Assembly (NCBI RefSeq): GCF_001421485.1
Contig: NZ_LMKK01000001.1
Location: forward strand, 253,717-317,716
Length of the DNA stretch: 64,000 bases
Source: Agreia sp. Leaf210
GTDB lineage: Bacteria > Actinomycetota > Actinomycetes > Actinomycetales > Microbacteriaceae
Direction of reading: 5' to 3'
Every line of letters begins with the position of its first letter. The stretch's first letter is position 1. The notes below the pieces were generated by a model. It was given only the letters and a program-made list of their open reading frames with translations. It was not told the DNA's origin and did not search any database. Below, piece by piece: positions 35,880 to 45,629 of this stretch. A program made the translations under genes and the position numbers.

Positions 35880-36605
35880 TCAGACAGGTCCCAATCCGAA
35901 GGTCAGGAGGCGAGTGAAGTCGGTCTGCGGGTTCAGAAGCACCTCTCGCGTCGCGCCCTGTTCGACGATGCGCCCTTCCTCGAGAACGATCACGCGGTCG
36001 GCCAGCGCGAGCGCGTCGAGCGGGTCGTGAGTGACGATCACCACCGTGCGATCGGCGAGGACCTCTGCAAGGAGGCGCCGCATCAGCGGGGCGACCCCCG
36101 CGTCGAGGGCACCGAACGGCTCGTCGAGCAGCAGCAGTTTCGGCTCGGTCGCCAGCGCCCTGGCCACCGCGACGCGTTGGGCCTGCCCGCCCGACAGCCG
36201 GCGGGGGCGCCGGTCGGCCAGCCCCGTCGCATCCACTCGCTCGAGCCATCGCTCGGCGATGCGGCGGGCCTGGGCGCGATCGGAGCCCGTGCTGCGGGGG
36301 CCGAACGCTACGTTGTCACGCACGCTGAGGTGGGGAAAAAGCAGGGCCTCCTGTGCCAGGAGCGCGACGCCCCGGGAGTGGGGCGGCAACCAGACGTCGC
36401 GGCCGTCGTGATTGGTCGAGACCAGGGTCGTGTCACCCAATCGGATGTTCGCCGAATCTGGTCTCGTAAGGCCCGCGAGAACGTCGAGGAGGGTCGACTT
36501 TCCGGCTCCGTTCGGCCCGAGGACGGCGAGCGTCTCGCCCTCGACGAGCGAGAATCGCGCATCGAGCCGGCCGGGTTCGACGACAACATCGACGTCGAGG
36601 CTCAT
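35880..36605 (-). CDS. modC: Molybdate ABC transporter ATP-binding protein
   Basis: 241 aa ATPase. Walker [13 protein letters not shown], signature [15 protein letters not shown], Walker [13 protein letters not shown], switch His in VTHDPLD. It lacks the C-terminal Mop/TOBE domain found in many ModC, which fits a separate Mop protein in the operon. ATG 36605 overlaps the modB stop by ATGA. Confidence 0.92.
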   Translation of the reverse strand: MSLDVDVVVEPGRLDARFSLVEGETLAVLGPNGAGKSTLLDVLAGLTRPDSANIRLGDTTLVSTNHDGRDVWLPPHSRGVALLAQEALLFPHLSVRDNVAFGPRSTGSDRAQARRIAERWLERVDATGLADRRPRRLSGGQAQRVAVARALATEPKLLLLDEPFGALDAGVAPLMRRLLAEVLADRTVVIVTHDPLDALALADRVIVLEEGRIVEQGATREVLLNPQTDFTRLLTFGLGPV

Positions 36606-37405
36606 CGGATCTCCCTGCGCCCGTAGGTGACGACCATAACGATCACCGCGACGACCACCAGCACCAGGGCGAGGGCCACGGCCGCGTCCGGGTCCGTCTC
36701 CCGCTGCAGGTAGATCTCGAGCGGCAGCGTTCGCGTCACGCCCTCGAGGCTGCCCGCGAACGTGAGGGTCGCACCGAACTCTCCGAGAGCCCGGGCGAAG
36801 GCGAGCACCGCGCCGGTGACCAGCCCGGGTAGAACAAGCGGCAGGGTCACTCGCCGAAAGACGGTGCTGGGCGAGGCCCCCAGGGTGGATGCGATGGCCT
36901 CGTACCGCGATCCGGCCGCGCGCAGGGCCGCCTCCAGGCTGAGCACCAGGAATGGCAGGGCGACGAAAGTCTGCGCGAGCACGACGGCGACGGTCGAGAA
37001 CGCGATGCTCACTCCCATCGTCTCGAGTGACGAGCCGAGCACGCCGCGTCGGCCGAAAGCGGCGAGCAGCGCGATGCCGCCGACGACTGGCGGCAACACG
37101 AGGGGAAGGAGGATGAGCGCCCGGAGGATGCGCTTGCCGGGAAAGCTCGTGCGCGCCAAGACGAGTGCGAGGGGCACACCGAGCACGATGCAGAGTACGG
37201 TGCTGGCGACCGATGTTCGCAGGCTCAGGGCGAGCGCCGCGAGCGACGAGGGGCTGCTGACGAGGGCAGCGAAGTTGGGCCAGTCGACCCGTGTTGCAAG
37301 GCTGACGATCGGCACGATGACGAGCAGTGCTCCGACGGCGGCGACGATGGCTACCCACGAGGGGATGCCGCCGAGACTCGGGCGCTGCCGTATGCGAGCG
37401 GACAC
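36602..37405 (-). CDS. modB: Molybdate ABC transporter permease
   Basis: 267 aa, six membrane helices. The EAA loop for ATPase contact is [41 protein letters not shown] is typical ModB. GTG start shares one base with the modA stop (TAGTG). Confidence 0.93.
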   Translation of the reverse strand: MSARIRQRPSLGGIPSWVAIVAAVGALLVIVPIVSLATRVDWPNFAALVSSPSSLAALALSLRTSVASTVLCIVLGVPLALVLARTSFPGKRILRALILLPLVLPPVVGGIALLAAFGRRGVLGSSLETMGVSIAFSTVAVVLAQTFVALPFLVLSLEAALRAAGSRYEAIASTLGASPSTVFRRVTLPLVLPGLVTGAVLAFARALGEFGATLTFAGSLEGVTRTLPLEIYLQRETDPDAAVALALVLVVVAVIVMVVTYGRREIR

Positions 37406-38202
37406 TATGGCTTCGCGAAGCCCGCAGAGGCGAGGATCTTCTGGCCGTCCACGCCGGTGACGAGCGTCACGAATTCTTCTGCGAGCTCGGGGTGGGCCGA
37501 CGTTGTCGTGATTCCGACCGGATACCTGTTCACTGCGCCCGCGGATTCGGGGAAGGAGATTCCCTCGACCGAGTCACCCGCGGCATCGACGTCGGTCACG
37601 TACACGAGACCGGCATCCGCCTCGCCCGACGAGACCTTGCCGAGCACGTCGGTCACGGCGGACTCCTCGCTGACGGGGCTGAGCGCGATGCCCGTGGCTT
37701 GCTCGATCTTGACGGTGGCGGAACCGCAGGGAACCTGCGCAGCGCAGATGACAACCTTGGCGTCGGGCTTGCTCAGATCCGCGAACGAGGTGATCCCGGC
37801 CGGATTTCCCCGAGGAACGGCGATCTCGAGGGTGTTGCTCGCAAAGAGCTCGGGCGTGCCGGCGATCAGCTTCGCATCGGTCAGCTTCGCCATGTTCTTC
37901 TCGTCGGCGAAGGCGACGACGTCGGCAGGCGCTCCCTCGGTGACCTGCGACACCAGATCGGCCGAGCCCGCGAAGTTCAGCGACACCGTCACGCCCGGGT
38001 GCGATGCCTCGAACTCGCTCGCCAACTCGGTGACGGTGTCTTTCAGCGATGCGGCGGCGAAGACCGTGAGCGTCTGCTTCACGACCGGAGTCGCGCTCGG
38101 TGCGCTCGTGTCGTTCGCCGAGCCCGTCGAAGGCGATGCGCACCCGACGAGAAGACCGACGGCTGCGAGGAGGACGAGAGACGCGAGGGCGGCCCGCTTC
38201 AT
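37405..38202 (-). CDS. modA: Molybdate ABC transporter substrate-binding lipoprotein
   Basis: 265 aa lipoprotein, lipobox GLLVGC near residue 21. Binding protein core [53 protein letters not shown]. The PSTGSAND stretch just after the lipid Cys is encoded by a REP-like repeat. ATG 38202 overlaps the stop of the Mop regulator gene by ATGA. Confidence 0.94.
   Translation of the reverse strand: MKRAALASLVLLAAVGLLVGCASPSTGSANDTSAPSATPVVKQTLTVFAAASLKDTVTELASEFEASHPGVTVSLNFAGSADLVSQVTEGAPADVVAFADEKNMAKLTDAKLIAGTPELFASNTLEIAVPRGNPAGITSFADLSKPDAKVVICAAQVPCGSATVKIEQATGIALSPVSEESAVTDVLGKVSSGEADAGLVYVTDVDAAGDSVEGISFPESAGAVNRYPVGITTTSAHPELAEEFVTLVTGVDGQKILASAGFAKP
38116..38133. repeat. REP-like repeat inside modA
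   Basis: CGCCGAGCCCGTCGAAGG; its complement CCTTCGACGGGCTCGGCG is the common repeat type that reads PSTGSA. It sits in the linker after the lipobox. Confidence 0.6.
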
Positions 38203-38603
38203 GAGAGGCTCCGCGGCGCCTCGACGATGACATTGGTCGACTTGATCACGGCGACGGCGACGGAACCGGGCTTCAGGTCGAGCTCGCGAACGGCCTCGGT
38301 GCTCATGAGCGACACGACGCGATGGGGCCCGCACTGCACCTCGACCTGGCTCATCACCAGGTCGCTCGTGACCTTCGTGACCAAGCCCACGAAACGATTG
38401 CGCGCTGAACTGTTCATGTCGGACGGATCGGCCGGGCTGGCCGAGTGCTCCTGAGCCAGACGCGCCAGCGCAACGCCCTCTACTACTTTGCGGCCCGCTT
38501 CATCGAGCGACGCCTCGAGCACGCCGTTCTCGATCCAGCGCCGCACCGTGTCGTCGCTCACGCCGAGGAACACTGCGGCATCTCTTATCCGTATCTGCGT
38601 CAC
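38199..38603 (-). CDS. Helix-turn-helix and Mop (TOBE) domain molybdate-responsive protein
   Basis: 134 aa. N-terminal excisionase/MerR-like HTH (IRDAAVFLGVSDDTVRRWIENGVL, residues about 5-28) and C-terminal Mop domain SARNRFVGLVTKVTSDLVMSQVEVQCGPHRVV. It binds molybdate or pterin and probably controls modABC, a ModE equivalent with a non-LysR DNA-binding part. GTG start. Confidence 0.85.
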   Translation of the reverse strand: MTQIRIRDAAVFLGVSDDTVRRWIENGVLEASLDEAGRKVVEGVALARLAQEHSASPADPSDMNSSARNRFVGLVTKVTSDLVMSQVEVQCGPHRVVSLMSTEAVRELDLKPGSVAVAVIKSTNVIVEAPRSLS

Positions 38604-38610
38604 AAAGCCC

Positions 38611-38616
38611 AGTTTA
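38611..38616 (-). promoter_or_regulatory. -10 hexamer TAAACT before the Mop regulator gene
   Basis: TAAACT, seven bases, GTG 38603 on the minus strand; promoter of the modABC operon. Confidence 0.5.
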
Positions 38617-38627
38617 GTTCCTCATAC

Positions 38628-38676
38628 GCGCCACTAGCGAGCGTCGGTCGGCGTGGCTGACGCGCTCATGTGGCGC
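38628..38676. repeat. Hairpin in the mod/moeA divergent region
   Basis: GCGCCAC (38628-38634) pairs with GTGGCGC (38670-38676); inside, GAGCG pairs with CGCTC. It lies between two divergent promoters, an unusual place for a terminator. It may be an operator, RNA leader or orphan palindromic repeat. Confidence 0.55.
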
Positions 38677-38677
38677 G

Positions 38678-38709
38678 AATCGACCTGAAACGGGAGTCAT
38701 GGGTCGATT
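38678..38709. repeat. Second hairpin in the mod/moeA divergent region
   Basis: AATCGACC (38678-38685) and GGTCGATT (38702-38709) with a 16-nt spacer, immediately next to the previous hairpin and about 30 nt before the moeA -10. Possible binding site for the Mop regulator. Confidence 0.5.
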
Positions 38710-38739
38710 TGTGACCAGCGGATGCCGCTGCCGCTGCGA

Positions 38740-38745
38740 GACAAT
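38740..38745 (+). promoter_or_regulatory. -10 hexamer GACAAT, leaderless promoter of moeA
   Basis: GACAAT, six bases, GTG 38752, matching the XRE gene arrangement; supports the GTG start. Confidence 0.45.
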
Positions 38746-38751
38746 AGACGG

Positions 38752-40041
38752 GTGACCTCCCGATTGCTCGACCATCACCGCGTCGCGGTAGAGGCGCTGC
38801 TTGCGCCGCTCGCGCAGGATCGCGCCGTCGAGACACTGCCGGTCTCCGCGGCGCGGATCGCCGGAGCTCCCGACACCTATCGTCATCGCGTGCTGGCTGT
38901 GGACATCGTCTCCCCGACAGACCTGCCGCCGTTCGACAACTCGCAGATGGATGGCTATGCCGTGCGGGCCGCCGAGCTGACAGACGCCGCACCGCATGCG
39001 ACGGCGCGGTTGCAGATCGACACACAGATCAACGCGGGCGACACGATCGCCGAGCTGGCTCCCGGCACGGCGGCGCCCATCATGACCGGAGCTCCGCTGC
39101 CCGTCGGCGCCGACGCCGTCGTGCCTATCGAGCGTGCGATTCCCGACCGTTTCCCGACCGCAGGCGAGAGCCCCCGAGCCGATGGAATCGTCGAGTTCTC
39201 GGCAGCGCCACGACCCGAGGAGTTCGTGCGCCGACGCGGCTCCGACGTCGGCGCCGGTGATCTGTTGCTCGCAGCGGGAACCTCGCTCGGGCCCGCCCAA
39301 CTCGGCGTGATAGCGGCCACCGGGCTCACGACGGTCGACGTACTGCGTCGCATCCGGGTACTGCTCATCGCCACCGGCCATGAGATCAGAGAACCCGGCA
39401 CCACTCTCGAACCCGGGCAGATCTACGATTCGAACAGCGCGGTGCTGAGCCAGGCCCTCATCGAGTCGGGCTGCACGGTCGTCGCGTGGCCGTGCCGCTC
39501 CGATGACGCGGCAGAGCTGCTGCACATCGTCGAGAAGGGCGCGCCGACCGCCGATCTCGTGATCACCGTCGGAGGAGTCAGTGCCGGGGCGCGCGAGGTC
39601 GTGCGCGACGCGCTCGGCCCGCTCGGTGTGGAGTTCTCACACGTGGCCATGCAGCCCGGGGGACCTCAGGGTCTGGGCCTCGTCGAGGCGGCCGGGCATC
39701 CGAACGGATTGCCCGTCGTGACCTTCCCGGGCAACCCCGTAAGCGCTCTCGTCTCGTTCGAGATGTTCGTGCGCCCCGCGCTCCGCAGCCTCGCCGGATT
39801 CGTCCGGACCGAACGCGAGGTGCTGCGCCTGCCCCTGGCCGAGTCCGTCGACTCGCCCGCCGACAAGCATCAGGTGCGCCGCGCATCCATCGATGCCGAC
39901 GGTCTCGTTCGACTCGTTGGCGGGCCGAGCTCGCACCTGCTGCATTCCTATGCGGCCTCGACCGCCCTTGTTCACCTTCCGGTCGGGCTCGGCCACGCCG
40001 ATGCCGGAAACCCGGTCGACGTCTGGAGAATCGATGACTGA
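38752..40041 (+). CDS. moeA: Molybdopterin molybdenumtransferase MoeA
   Basis: 429 aa enzyme that inserts molybdate into adenylated molybdopterin. [30 protein letters not shown], the MoCF-like domain with [10 protein letters not shown]-type [36 protein letters not shown] and [13 protein letters not shown], then the beta-barrel C-domain. First gene of moeA-moaC-mogA-moaE, all overlapping. Confidence 0.95.
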   Translation: MTSRLLDHHRVAVEALLAPLAQDRAVETLPVSAARIAGAPDTYRHRVLAVDIVSPTDLPPFDNSQMDGYAVRAAELTDAAPHATARLQIDTQINAGDTIAELAPGTAAPIMTGAPLPVGADAVVPIERAIPDRFPTAGESPRADGIVEFSAAPRPEEFVRRRGSDVGAGDLLLAAGTSLGPAQLGVIAATGLTTVDVLRRIRVLLIATGHEIREPGTTLEPGQIYDSNSAVLSQALIESGCTVVAWPCRSDDAAELLHIVEKGAPTADLVITVGGVSAGAREVVRDALGPLGVEFSHVAMQPGGPQGLGLVEAAGHPNGLPVVTFPGNPVSALVSFEMFVRPALRSLAGFVRTEREVLRLPLAESVDSPADKHQVRRASIDADGLVRLVGGPSSHLLHSYAASTALVHLPVGLGHADAGNPVDVWRIDD

Positions 40042-40513
40042 CGAACCCGCCCTCACCCATGTGCGCGCCGATGGAGCGGTACTGATGGTCGATGTCACCG
40101 ACAAGGCCGAGACGTCGAGGCGCGCCAGCGCGGTGGCCACGGTCATCACGCGACCCGACGTGCTCGAGCTTCTCCTCGCGGGCGAGTTGCCGAAGGGCGA
40201 GGCCCTGGCGGTGTCGCGAGTCGCCGGAATCATGGCGGCCAAGCAGACGTCGTCGCTCATCCCGCTGTGCCATCCGCTGCCCCTGTCTGGTGCGACGATC
40301 GACTTCGCGCCTGGCGACGACCGCATCGTGATCACCGCGACGGTGAAGACCCGAGGCGTCACCGGGGTCGAGATGGAGGCACTGACCGCCGCGTCGGTCG
40401 CCGCCCTCACGCTCTACGACATGATCAAGGCAGTCGACAAGCACGTGGTGATCACCGACATTCAGGTCACAGCCAAATCGGGTGGCAAGTCGGGCGACTG
40501 GACGCTCGAATGA
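40034..40513 (+). CDS. moaC: Cyclic pyranopterin monophosphate synthase MoaC
   Basis: 159 aa. It completes precursor Z after Moa[34 protein letters not shown] and [23 protein letters not shown] (in part) are the family motifs. ATG 40034 overlaps the moeA end by 8 nt. Confidence 0.97.
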   Translation: MTDEPALTHVRADGAVLMVDVTDKAETSRRASAVATVITRPDVLELLLAGELPKGEALAVSRVAGIMAAKQTSSLIPLCHPLPLSGATIDFAPGDDRIVITATVKTRGVTGVEMEALTAASVAALTLYDMIKAVDKHVVITDIQVTAKSGGKSGDWTLE

Positions 40514-41016
40514 CGGGCAGCGTCGACGACCCCCGCGAGCGCCGGGCCCGCGTCATCGTCGCATCGACCCGCGCAGCGACCGGGGTCTACGACGACCGCA
40601 CAGGCCCCGTGATCGCCGACTGGCTGCGGCAGCGCGGGTGGGCTGATCCGATGGTGCAGGTGGTTCCGGATGGCGACGAGGTCGTCGCCGCGCTCCAGGA
40701 TGCCGTCGAATCGGGTGCCGATCTCGTCGTGACGACCGGGGGCACGGGAGTCAATCCCACAGACCGCACTCCGGAAGCCACACTGCCGCTACTCGAACGA
40801 GAGCTGCCGGGAGTGATCGAGGCGATCCGTCGACGCGGTGCCGAATCCACGCCCCTCGCCGCACTCACCCGCGGTCATGCCGGAATAGCACGGGGCAGGA
40901 GCTTCGTCGTGAATCTTCCGGGCTCGACAGGCGGGGTGAAAGACGGGCTCGCCGTGCTCGACGAGCTTCTCGACCACGTGATCGATCAGTTGCACGGAGG
41001 AGACCATGAGCGCTGA
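40510..41016 (+). CDS. mogA: Molybdopterin adenylyltransferase MogA/MoaB
   Basis: 168 aa. It adenylates molybdopterin before metal insertion. Family motif [19 protein letters not shown] and the C-terminal [16 protein letters not shown]. Start ATGA-overlaps moaC. Confidence 0.94.
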   Translation: MTGSVDDPRERRARVIVASTRAATGVYDDRTGPVIADWLRQRGWADPMVQVVPDGDEVVAALQDAVESGADLVVTTGGTGVNPTDRTPEATLPLLERELPGVIEAIRRRGAESTPLAALTRGHAGIARGRSFVVNLPGSTGGVKDGLAVLDELLDHVIDQLHGGDHER

Positions 41017-41503
41017 TATCTCCTCCTCGGTAGCGGACTCCGCGCCTGAGTCTGCTGACGATTTCGGCGAGTCGGCACCCGCGGTCGTCGCCTTCGCACG
41101 AGTCACGGATGCGCCCATCACGGTCGACGAGTGCGTCGCCGCCGTCGAGAACGACCACGCCGGAGCGGTCGTGACTTTTGCGGGGGTCGTGCGCGACCAC
41201 GACGAGGGCAAGGGCGTGACGTGGCTGAGGTACTCGGCGCATCCGACGGCCGACGCGGTGTTGCGTGAGGTCGTCGCCGAGACGGCCCGCGCGTACCCCG
41301 GAACGACAATCGCCGCGGCACACCGCGTCGGAGATCTCGCAATCACCGACGTGGCCCTGGCCTGCGCCGTCGCATCCGCCCACCGCGGCACGGCGTTCGC
41401 CGCGTGCGCCGCGCTCGTCGACGAGATCAAGGCGCGCGTGCCGATCTGGAAAGAGCAGGGCTTTACCGACGGCACCACGGAGTGGGTAGCCGCCCTCGGC
41501 TGA
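41006..41503 (+). CDS. moaE: Molybdopterin synthase large subunit MoaE
   Basis: 165 aa. GAVVTFAGVVRDHDEGKGV, AHRVGDLAITDVALACAVASAHR and the catalytic Lys region EIKARVPIWKEQ. With MoaD it converts precursor Z to molybdopterin. It has an unusual Ser/Asp/Glu-rich N-terminal extension of about 30 residues, and overlaps mogA by 11 nt. Confidence 0.95.
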   Translation: MSADISSSVADSAPESADDFGESAPAVVAFARVTDAPITVDECVAAVENDHAGAVVTFAGVVRDHDEGKGVTWLRYSAHPTADAVLREVVAETARAYPGTTIAAAHRVGDLAITDVALACAVASAHRGTAFAACAALVDEIKARVPIWKEQGFTDGTTEWVAALG

Positions 41504-41523
41504 TGTGCTGCTTGGGTGCGCCG

Positions 41524-41874
41524 CTACGCACCCGAGGAGAGTCCGGCCGCCTTGGATGCTCGAACGACAATGACCACGAGCCCGGCGACGAACGTTGCAA
41601 TGGCAACCCAATAGGCCGGCAACGCCACCAGCCCGATCAAGTCGAACGTCACGGCGAGCGCGAGCGCGGCGAGGGCCGGCATCAGGGCAGCCGCGTGGCC
41701 GACTCGCCATGACTCCTCATCGCGCATAAGCGAGGGAAGACGGAGTCCCACCATCGGATTGACCGTGAGCGACCCTCGCTTGGCAGCCAGGCAGATCACG
41801 GCGATCAACGCGAGAAGGCCAGCGGACAACCAGCCGAGAAGAACCAAAGCGGCAACAGGATCCTGCGTTTCCAT
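41524..41874 (-). CDS. SdpI/YhfL family small membrane protein
   Basis: 116 aa, three hydrophobic segments (about 7-28, 60-82, 86-106). The NPMVGLRLPSLMRDEESWRVGHAAA stretch matches the SdpI-type signature G-x-R-x-P...W...H. Relatives give immunity to a killing factor in bacilli; role here unknown. ATG 41874 selected over the longer frame because CAGAAT lies 6 nt upstream. Confidence 0.7.
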   Translation of the reverse strand: METQDPVAALVLLGWLSAGLLALIAVICLAAKRGSLTVNPMVGLRLPSLMRDEESWRVGHAAALMPALAALALAVTFDLIGLVALPAYWVAIATFVAGLVVIVVRASKAAGLSSGA

Positions 41875-41880
41875 AGGGTT

Positions 41881-41886
41881 ATTCTG
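41881..41886 (-). promoter_or_regulatory. -10 hexamer CAGAAT, leaderless promoter of the SdpI-like gene
   Basis: CAGAAT, AACCCT, ATG on the minus strand; same hexamer as map. Confidence 0.45.
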
Positions 41887-42044
41887 CTCCCCCCACGCGG
41901 TCACCTCCGCCACCCCTGGAACACCGTGTGTGTGCCTGCGAGCAGAAGCGGTGGTTCTCGGCGCGGTGAGTTACACGCTCGACACATGTGTGAGGTGTAC
42001 TGGAACCCAGCACCACCGCAACGATTCGGTACGAGGAGACGTAC

Positions 42045-42863
42045 ATGGACCTCAACACCGTGAACCGAGTGGTTCCTGCCCGAAGCCGGGCCGACCTCCG
42101 AGAGCTCGGCAAGGGGGCCGTGCCTCTGGCCGGCGGAAGCGTGCTCTTCGCCGAGCCCGACCCTCAGATCCACACCCTCGTCGATCTGCAGACGTTCGGC
42201 TGGGCGCCGTTCGAGGTCACCGAGAAGGGTCTCGAGGTGGCCGCCACCGCCACACTCGCCGAGCTCTCCCGGCTGCCCGATGACCGGGGATGGCGCGCCT
42301 ACCCCCTCTTCTCCCAGTGCTGCACGGCTCTGTTCGGCTCGTTCAAGGTCTGGAACGTCGCCACAGTGGGCGGCAACATCTGCACCGCGCTGCCCGCCGG
42401 GCCCATGACCTCGCTGTTCAGCGCGCTCGATGCAGAGGCACTGATCTGGAAGGGCGATGGCAGCGACCTGCGCGTTCCCGTCAGCGAACTCGTCACGGGC
42501 AACACGACCACCTCGCTGGACTCCGGCGATGTGCTGCGCTCGCTGCACGTGTCCACCCGCTCACTCGGCTCGCGAACGGCCTACCGAAAGATCGCGCTCT
42601 CGGCCATCGGTCGAAGCGGCGCGGTCGTCATCGGCAGACTCGACCCCGTCGACGGGAGCTTCGTGCTCACCGTGTCGGCGGCCACCGTGCACCCGGAGCA
42701 ACGGCGATTCGCGGGCCTGCCCACGGCATCCGAGTTGCGCGCCGCAATCGAGAGCATCGACAGCTGGTTCACGGATGCGCACGGCGCGGCGGATTGGCGG
42801 CGCGCGGTCAGCGTCGTGCTGGGCGAGGAGATTCGGTTGGAACTAACGGAGGCATCTCGATGA
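42045..42863 (+). CDS. Xanthine dehydrogenase family FAD-binding subunit
   Basis: 272 aa. FAD_binding_5 domain (PLAGGSVLFAEPDPQIHTLVDL) with the second flavin loop VWNVATVGGNICTALPAGPM, then the CO_deh_flav_C domain (RTAYRKIALSAIGRSGAVVI). It receives electrons from the 2Fe-2S clusters and passes them to NAD or another acceptor. GAGGAG precedes the ATG. Coupled by ATGA to the fused Fe-S/Mo subunit. Confidence 0.92.
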   Translation: MDLNTVNRVVPARSRADLRELGKGAVPLAGGSVLFAEPDPQIHTLVDLQTFGWAPFEVTEKGLEVAATATLAELSRLPDDRGWRAYPLFSQCCTALFGSFKVWNVATVGGNICTALPAGPMTSLFSALDAEALIWKGDGSDLRVPVSELVTGNTTTSLDSGDVLRSLHVSTRSLGSRTAYRKIALSAIGRSGAVVIGRLDPVDGSFVLTVSAATVHPEQRRFAGLPTASELRAAIESIDSWFTDAHGAADWRRAVSVVLGEEIRLELTEASR

Positions 42864-45619
42864 CGTTCTCGATCAACGGTGAGACGTTCGACTCGGAGCC
42901 CCGGGCCGGACAGAGCCTGCGCACCTTCATTCGAGACCAGCAGCACTTCGAAGTGAAGAAAGGCTGCGACACCGGAGACTGCGGCGCGTGCTCGGTGCTC
43001 ATCGACGGCACGCCCGTGCACTCGTGCGTGTACCCGGCGTTCCGCGCCGAAGGCAAAGACGTGACGACCGCCTCAGGGCTGGGTATGCCGGGCGATCTGT
43101 CGGATGTGCAGCAGAGGTTCGTCGATCACGCCGCGTTCCAGTGCGGGTTCTGCACCGCGGGCATGGTCGTCACGGCGTCGACCTTCGATGACGACGACCT
43201 GGCAGAGCTGCCACGCCTGCTGAAGAGCAATCTCTGCCGGTGCACGGGTTATCGCGCGATCCACGAGGCTATCGACCACGTGCACACCGACTCCTGCGGC
43301 GTCGAGCTCGAGCCCAGCGCCGCGGCACCGGAGCCGCATACGACGCCGGTCATCAAGACCGGGCCGCGCGCATCCATCGGAACCTCGGTCGCGGCGCCGG
43401 CCAGCGAGCGGGTGGTCAGCGGGCAGGAGCCGTTCACCCTCGACGTCGCGGTCGCCGGGCTGCTGCACCTCGTCGTACTCAGCTCGCCGCACGCGCACGC
43501 GCGCATTACGGCGATCGACACACGGCGCGCATGCGCCCTGCCCGGCGTTCACGCGGTACTCACGCACGAGCACTCCCCCGACACCCTGTTCTCGACCGCC
43601 CGACACGAGTCGCGACTCGACGATCCCGACGACACGCTGGTGCTCGACAGCGTCGTGCGCTATCGCGGCCAGCGCGTGGCCGCTGTCGTGGCCGACTCGG
43701 TCGGTATCGCCGAGGCCGCCGCACGTCTCATCGAGGTCGACTACGAGGTGTTGCCCGCCGTCTTCGACCCGCACCTGTCGACGCTCGAGGGCGCACCGAG
43801 CATCCACGGCGACAAGAACGGAACCACCTCGCGCATCGTCGACCCGCAGCACAACCTGGTCGCCGAGCTGCACGGAGAATACGGCGACGTGGCCACCGGG
43901 TTCTCCGAGGCCGCGCACACGGTCACGGGAACCTGGCAGACGCAGCGCGTGGCCCACACGCACCTCGAGACCCATGCCACGATCGGCTGGCTCGACGACG
44001 ACGATCGGTTGGTGCTGCGGACGAGTTCGCAGGTTCCCTTCCTGGTGCAGACCGAGATCTGCCGCCTGTTCGACCGCGACCCCTCCACCGTTCGCGTCTT
44101 CACGGCTCGAGTGGGCGGCGGCTTCGGCGGAAAACAGGAGATTCTGACCGAGGACATCGTGAGCCTCGCCGTGCTCGTCACGGGGCGGTCGGTGCAGTAC
44201 GAGTTCACTCGCGAAGACGAATTCACGATCTCGCCGACGCGGCACCCCATGGAGGTGGAGGTCACCCTCGGAGCAGACGAGGGCGGCCTGCTCACCGCGA
44301 TGAAGGTCGAGTTGCTCTCCGACACCGGCGCCTACGGCAACCACGGCCCCGGCACGATGTACCACTCGTGCTCCGAGTCGGTGAGTCTGTATACCGTGCC
44401 GAACAAGCGGGTGGATGCCCGCTGCGTCTACACCAACAACGTCCCCTCGGGCGCGTTCCGTGGCTACGGACTCGGGCAGGTGATCTTCGCCATCGAGTCG
44501 GCTCTCGACGATCTGGCGCGCGTCGTCGGCATCGACCCGTTCGAGCTGCGCCGGCTCAACTCCGTGACACCCTCAGACCCGCTGATCGTCACCCACGTCG
44601 AGGGAGACGATCTGATCCTCGGCGGCTACGGGCTCGATCAGTGCATCGATCTGGCCGAGAAGGCTCTTGCGAGGGGAAACTCGACGGTTGCGCCGAGCGG
44701 CGCCGAGTGGCGGGTAGGCCAGGGCATGGCCTCGTCGATGATCGCCACGATGCCCCCGCGCGGTCACTTCTCCGAGGTGACCGTCACGGCCGACGCCGAC
44801 GGCGGCTACACCGTCGGTGTCGGCACCGCGGAGTTCGGCAACGGCACCACCACGGTGCACACGCAACTCGCTGCGAGCGCGCTGTCGACGAGCCCGACGC
44901 GCATCCGGGTGAGGCAGAGCGACACCGACGCCGCGCGCTACGACACCGGCGCGTTCGGGTCGGCCGGCACGGTCGTCGCGGGCAAGGCCGTGCTCGCTGC
45001 CGCGGAGTCGCTCGCGCGCGAGTTGCGACAGCTCGCCTCCGAACACACGCAGACGGCGCCGGATGCCTGGACCCTCGACGACGGCACGCTCGTCTCGGGC
45101 GATCGACGGCTGTCGGTCGCGGAGCTCGTCGGCCCTGAGGGACTGACGGCGACGGCGAACGAAGACGGCGCTCGACGCTCCATCGCCTTCAACGTTCACG
45201 CGTTCCGCGTTGCCGTGAACACACTCACCGGCGAGGTGCTCGTCCTTCAGTCGATCCAGACGGCGGACGCCGGCTTCGTGCTCAATCCTGCTCAGCTGCG
45301 TGGTCAGATCGAGGGCGGCGTGGCCCAGGCCATCGGTACGGCGCTCTACGAGGAGATCATCAACGACGGCGAAGGCACGGTGCTCACCACCGTGCTGCGC
45401 AACTACCACATCCCCCAGCTCTCCGACCTGCCCGTGACCGAGGTGTACTTCGCCGACACCCGCGATCCACTCGGGCCGTTCGGCGCCAAGTCGATGAGCG
45501 AGGCGCCCTACAACCCGGTGGCACCCGCCCTCGCGAACGCGATCACCGACGCGATCGGCCGCCGCCCCATGGAGCTGCCGATGTCGCGCGACCGCATCTG
45601 GCGGTTGCTGCAGGACTAG
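42860..45619 (+). CDS. Xanthine dehydrogenase, fused 2Fe-2S and molybdopterin subunits
   Basis: 919 aa. Residues 1-about 155: plant-type 2Fe-2S domain (KKGCDTGDCGACSVLIDGTPVHSC) and helical 2Fe-2S domain (FQCGFCTAGM, NLCRCTGY). From about 170 the molybdopterin part: GGGFGGKQE, SGAFRGYGLGQ and GPFGAKSMSEAPYNPVAPAL with the active-site Glu. Normally these are separate subunits or one chain with FAD in the middle; here FAD is a separate upstream gene. Predicted xanthine to urate, given XdhC, uricase and guanine deaminase nearby. The usual CTPG is CTAG here. Confidence 0.9.
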   Translation: MTFSINGETFDSEPRAGQSLRTFIRDQQHFEVKKGCDTGDCGACSVLIDGTPVHSCVYPAFRAEGKDVTTASGLGMPGDLSDVQQRFVDHAAFQCGFCTAGMVVTASTFDDDDLAELPRLLKSNLCRCTGYRAIHEAIDHVHTDSCGVELEPSAAAPEPHTTPVIKTGPRASIGTSVAAPASERVVSGQEPFTLDVAVAGLLHLVVLSSPHAHARITAIDTRRACALPGVHAVLTHEHSPDTLFSTARHESRLDDPDDTLVLDSVVRYRGQRVAAVVADSVGIAEAAARLIEVDYEVLPAVFDPHLSTLEGAPSIHGDKNGTTSRIVDPQHNLVAELHGEYGDVATGFSEAAHTVTGTWQTQRVAHTHLETHATIGWLDDDDRLVLRTSSQVPFLVQTEICRLFDRDPSTVRVFTARVGGGFGGKQEILTEDIVSLAVLVTGRSVQYEFTREDEFTISPTRHPMEVEVTLGADEGGLLTAMKVELLSDTGAYGNHGPGTMYHSCSESVSLYTVPNKRVDARCVYTNNVPSGAFRGYGLGQVIFAIESALDDLARVVGIDPFELRRLNSVTPSDPLIVTHVEGDDLILGGYGLDQCIDLAEKALARGNSTVAPSGAEWRVGQGMASSMIATMPPRGHFSEVTVTADADGGYTVGVGTAEFGNGTTTVHTQLAASALSTSPTRIRVRQSDTDAARYDTGAFGSAGTVVAGKAVLAAAESLARELRQLASEHTQTAPDAWTLDDGTLVSGDRRLSVAELVGPEGLTATANEDGARRSIAFNVHAFRVAVNTLTGEVLVLQSIQTADAGFVLNPAQLRGQIEGGVAQAIGTALYEEIINDGEGTVLTTVLRNYHIPQLSDLPVTEVYFADTRDPLGPFGAKSMSEAPYNPVAPALANAITDAIGRRPMELPMSRDRIWRLLQD

Positions 45620-45629
45620 TCGCTCGGCG

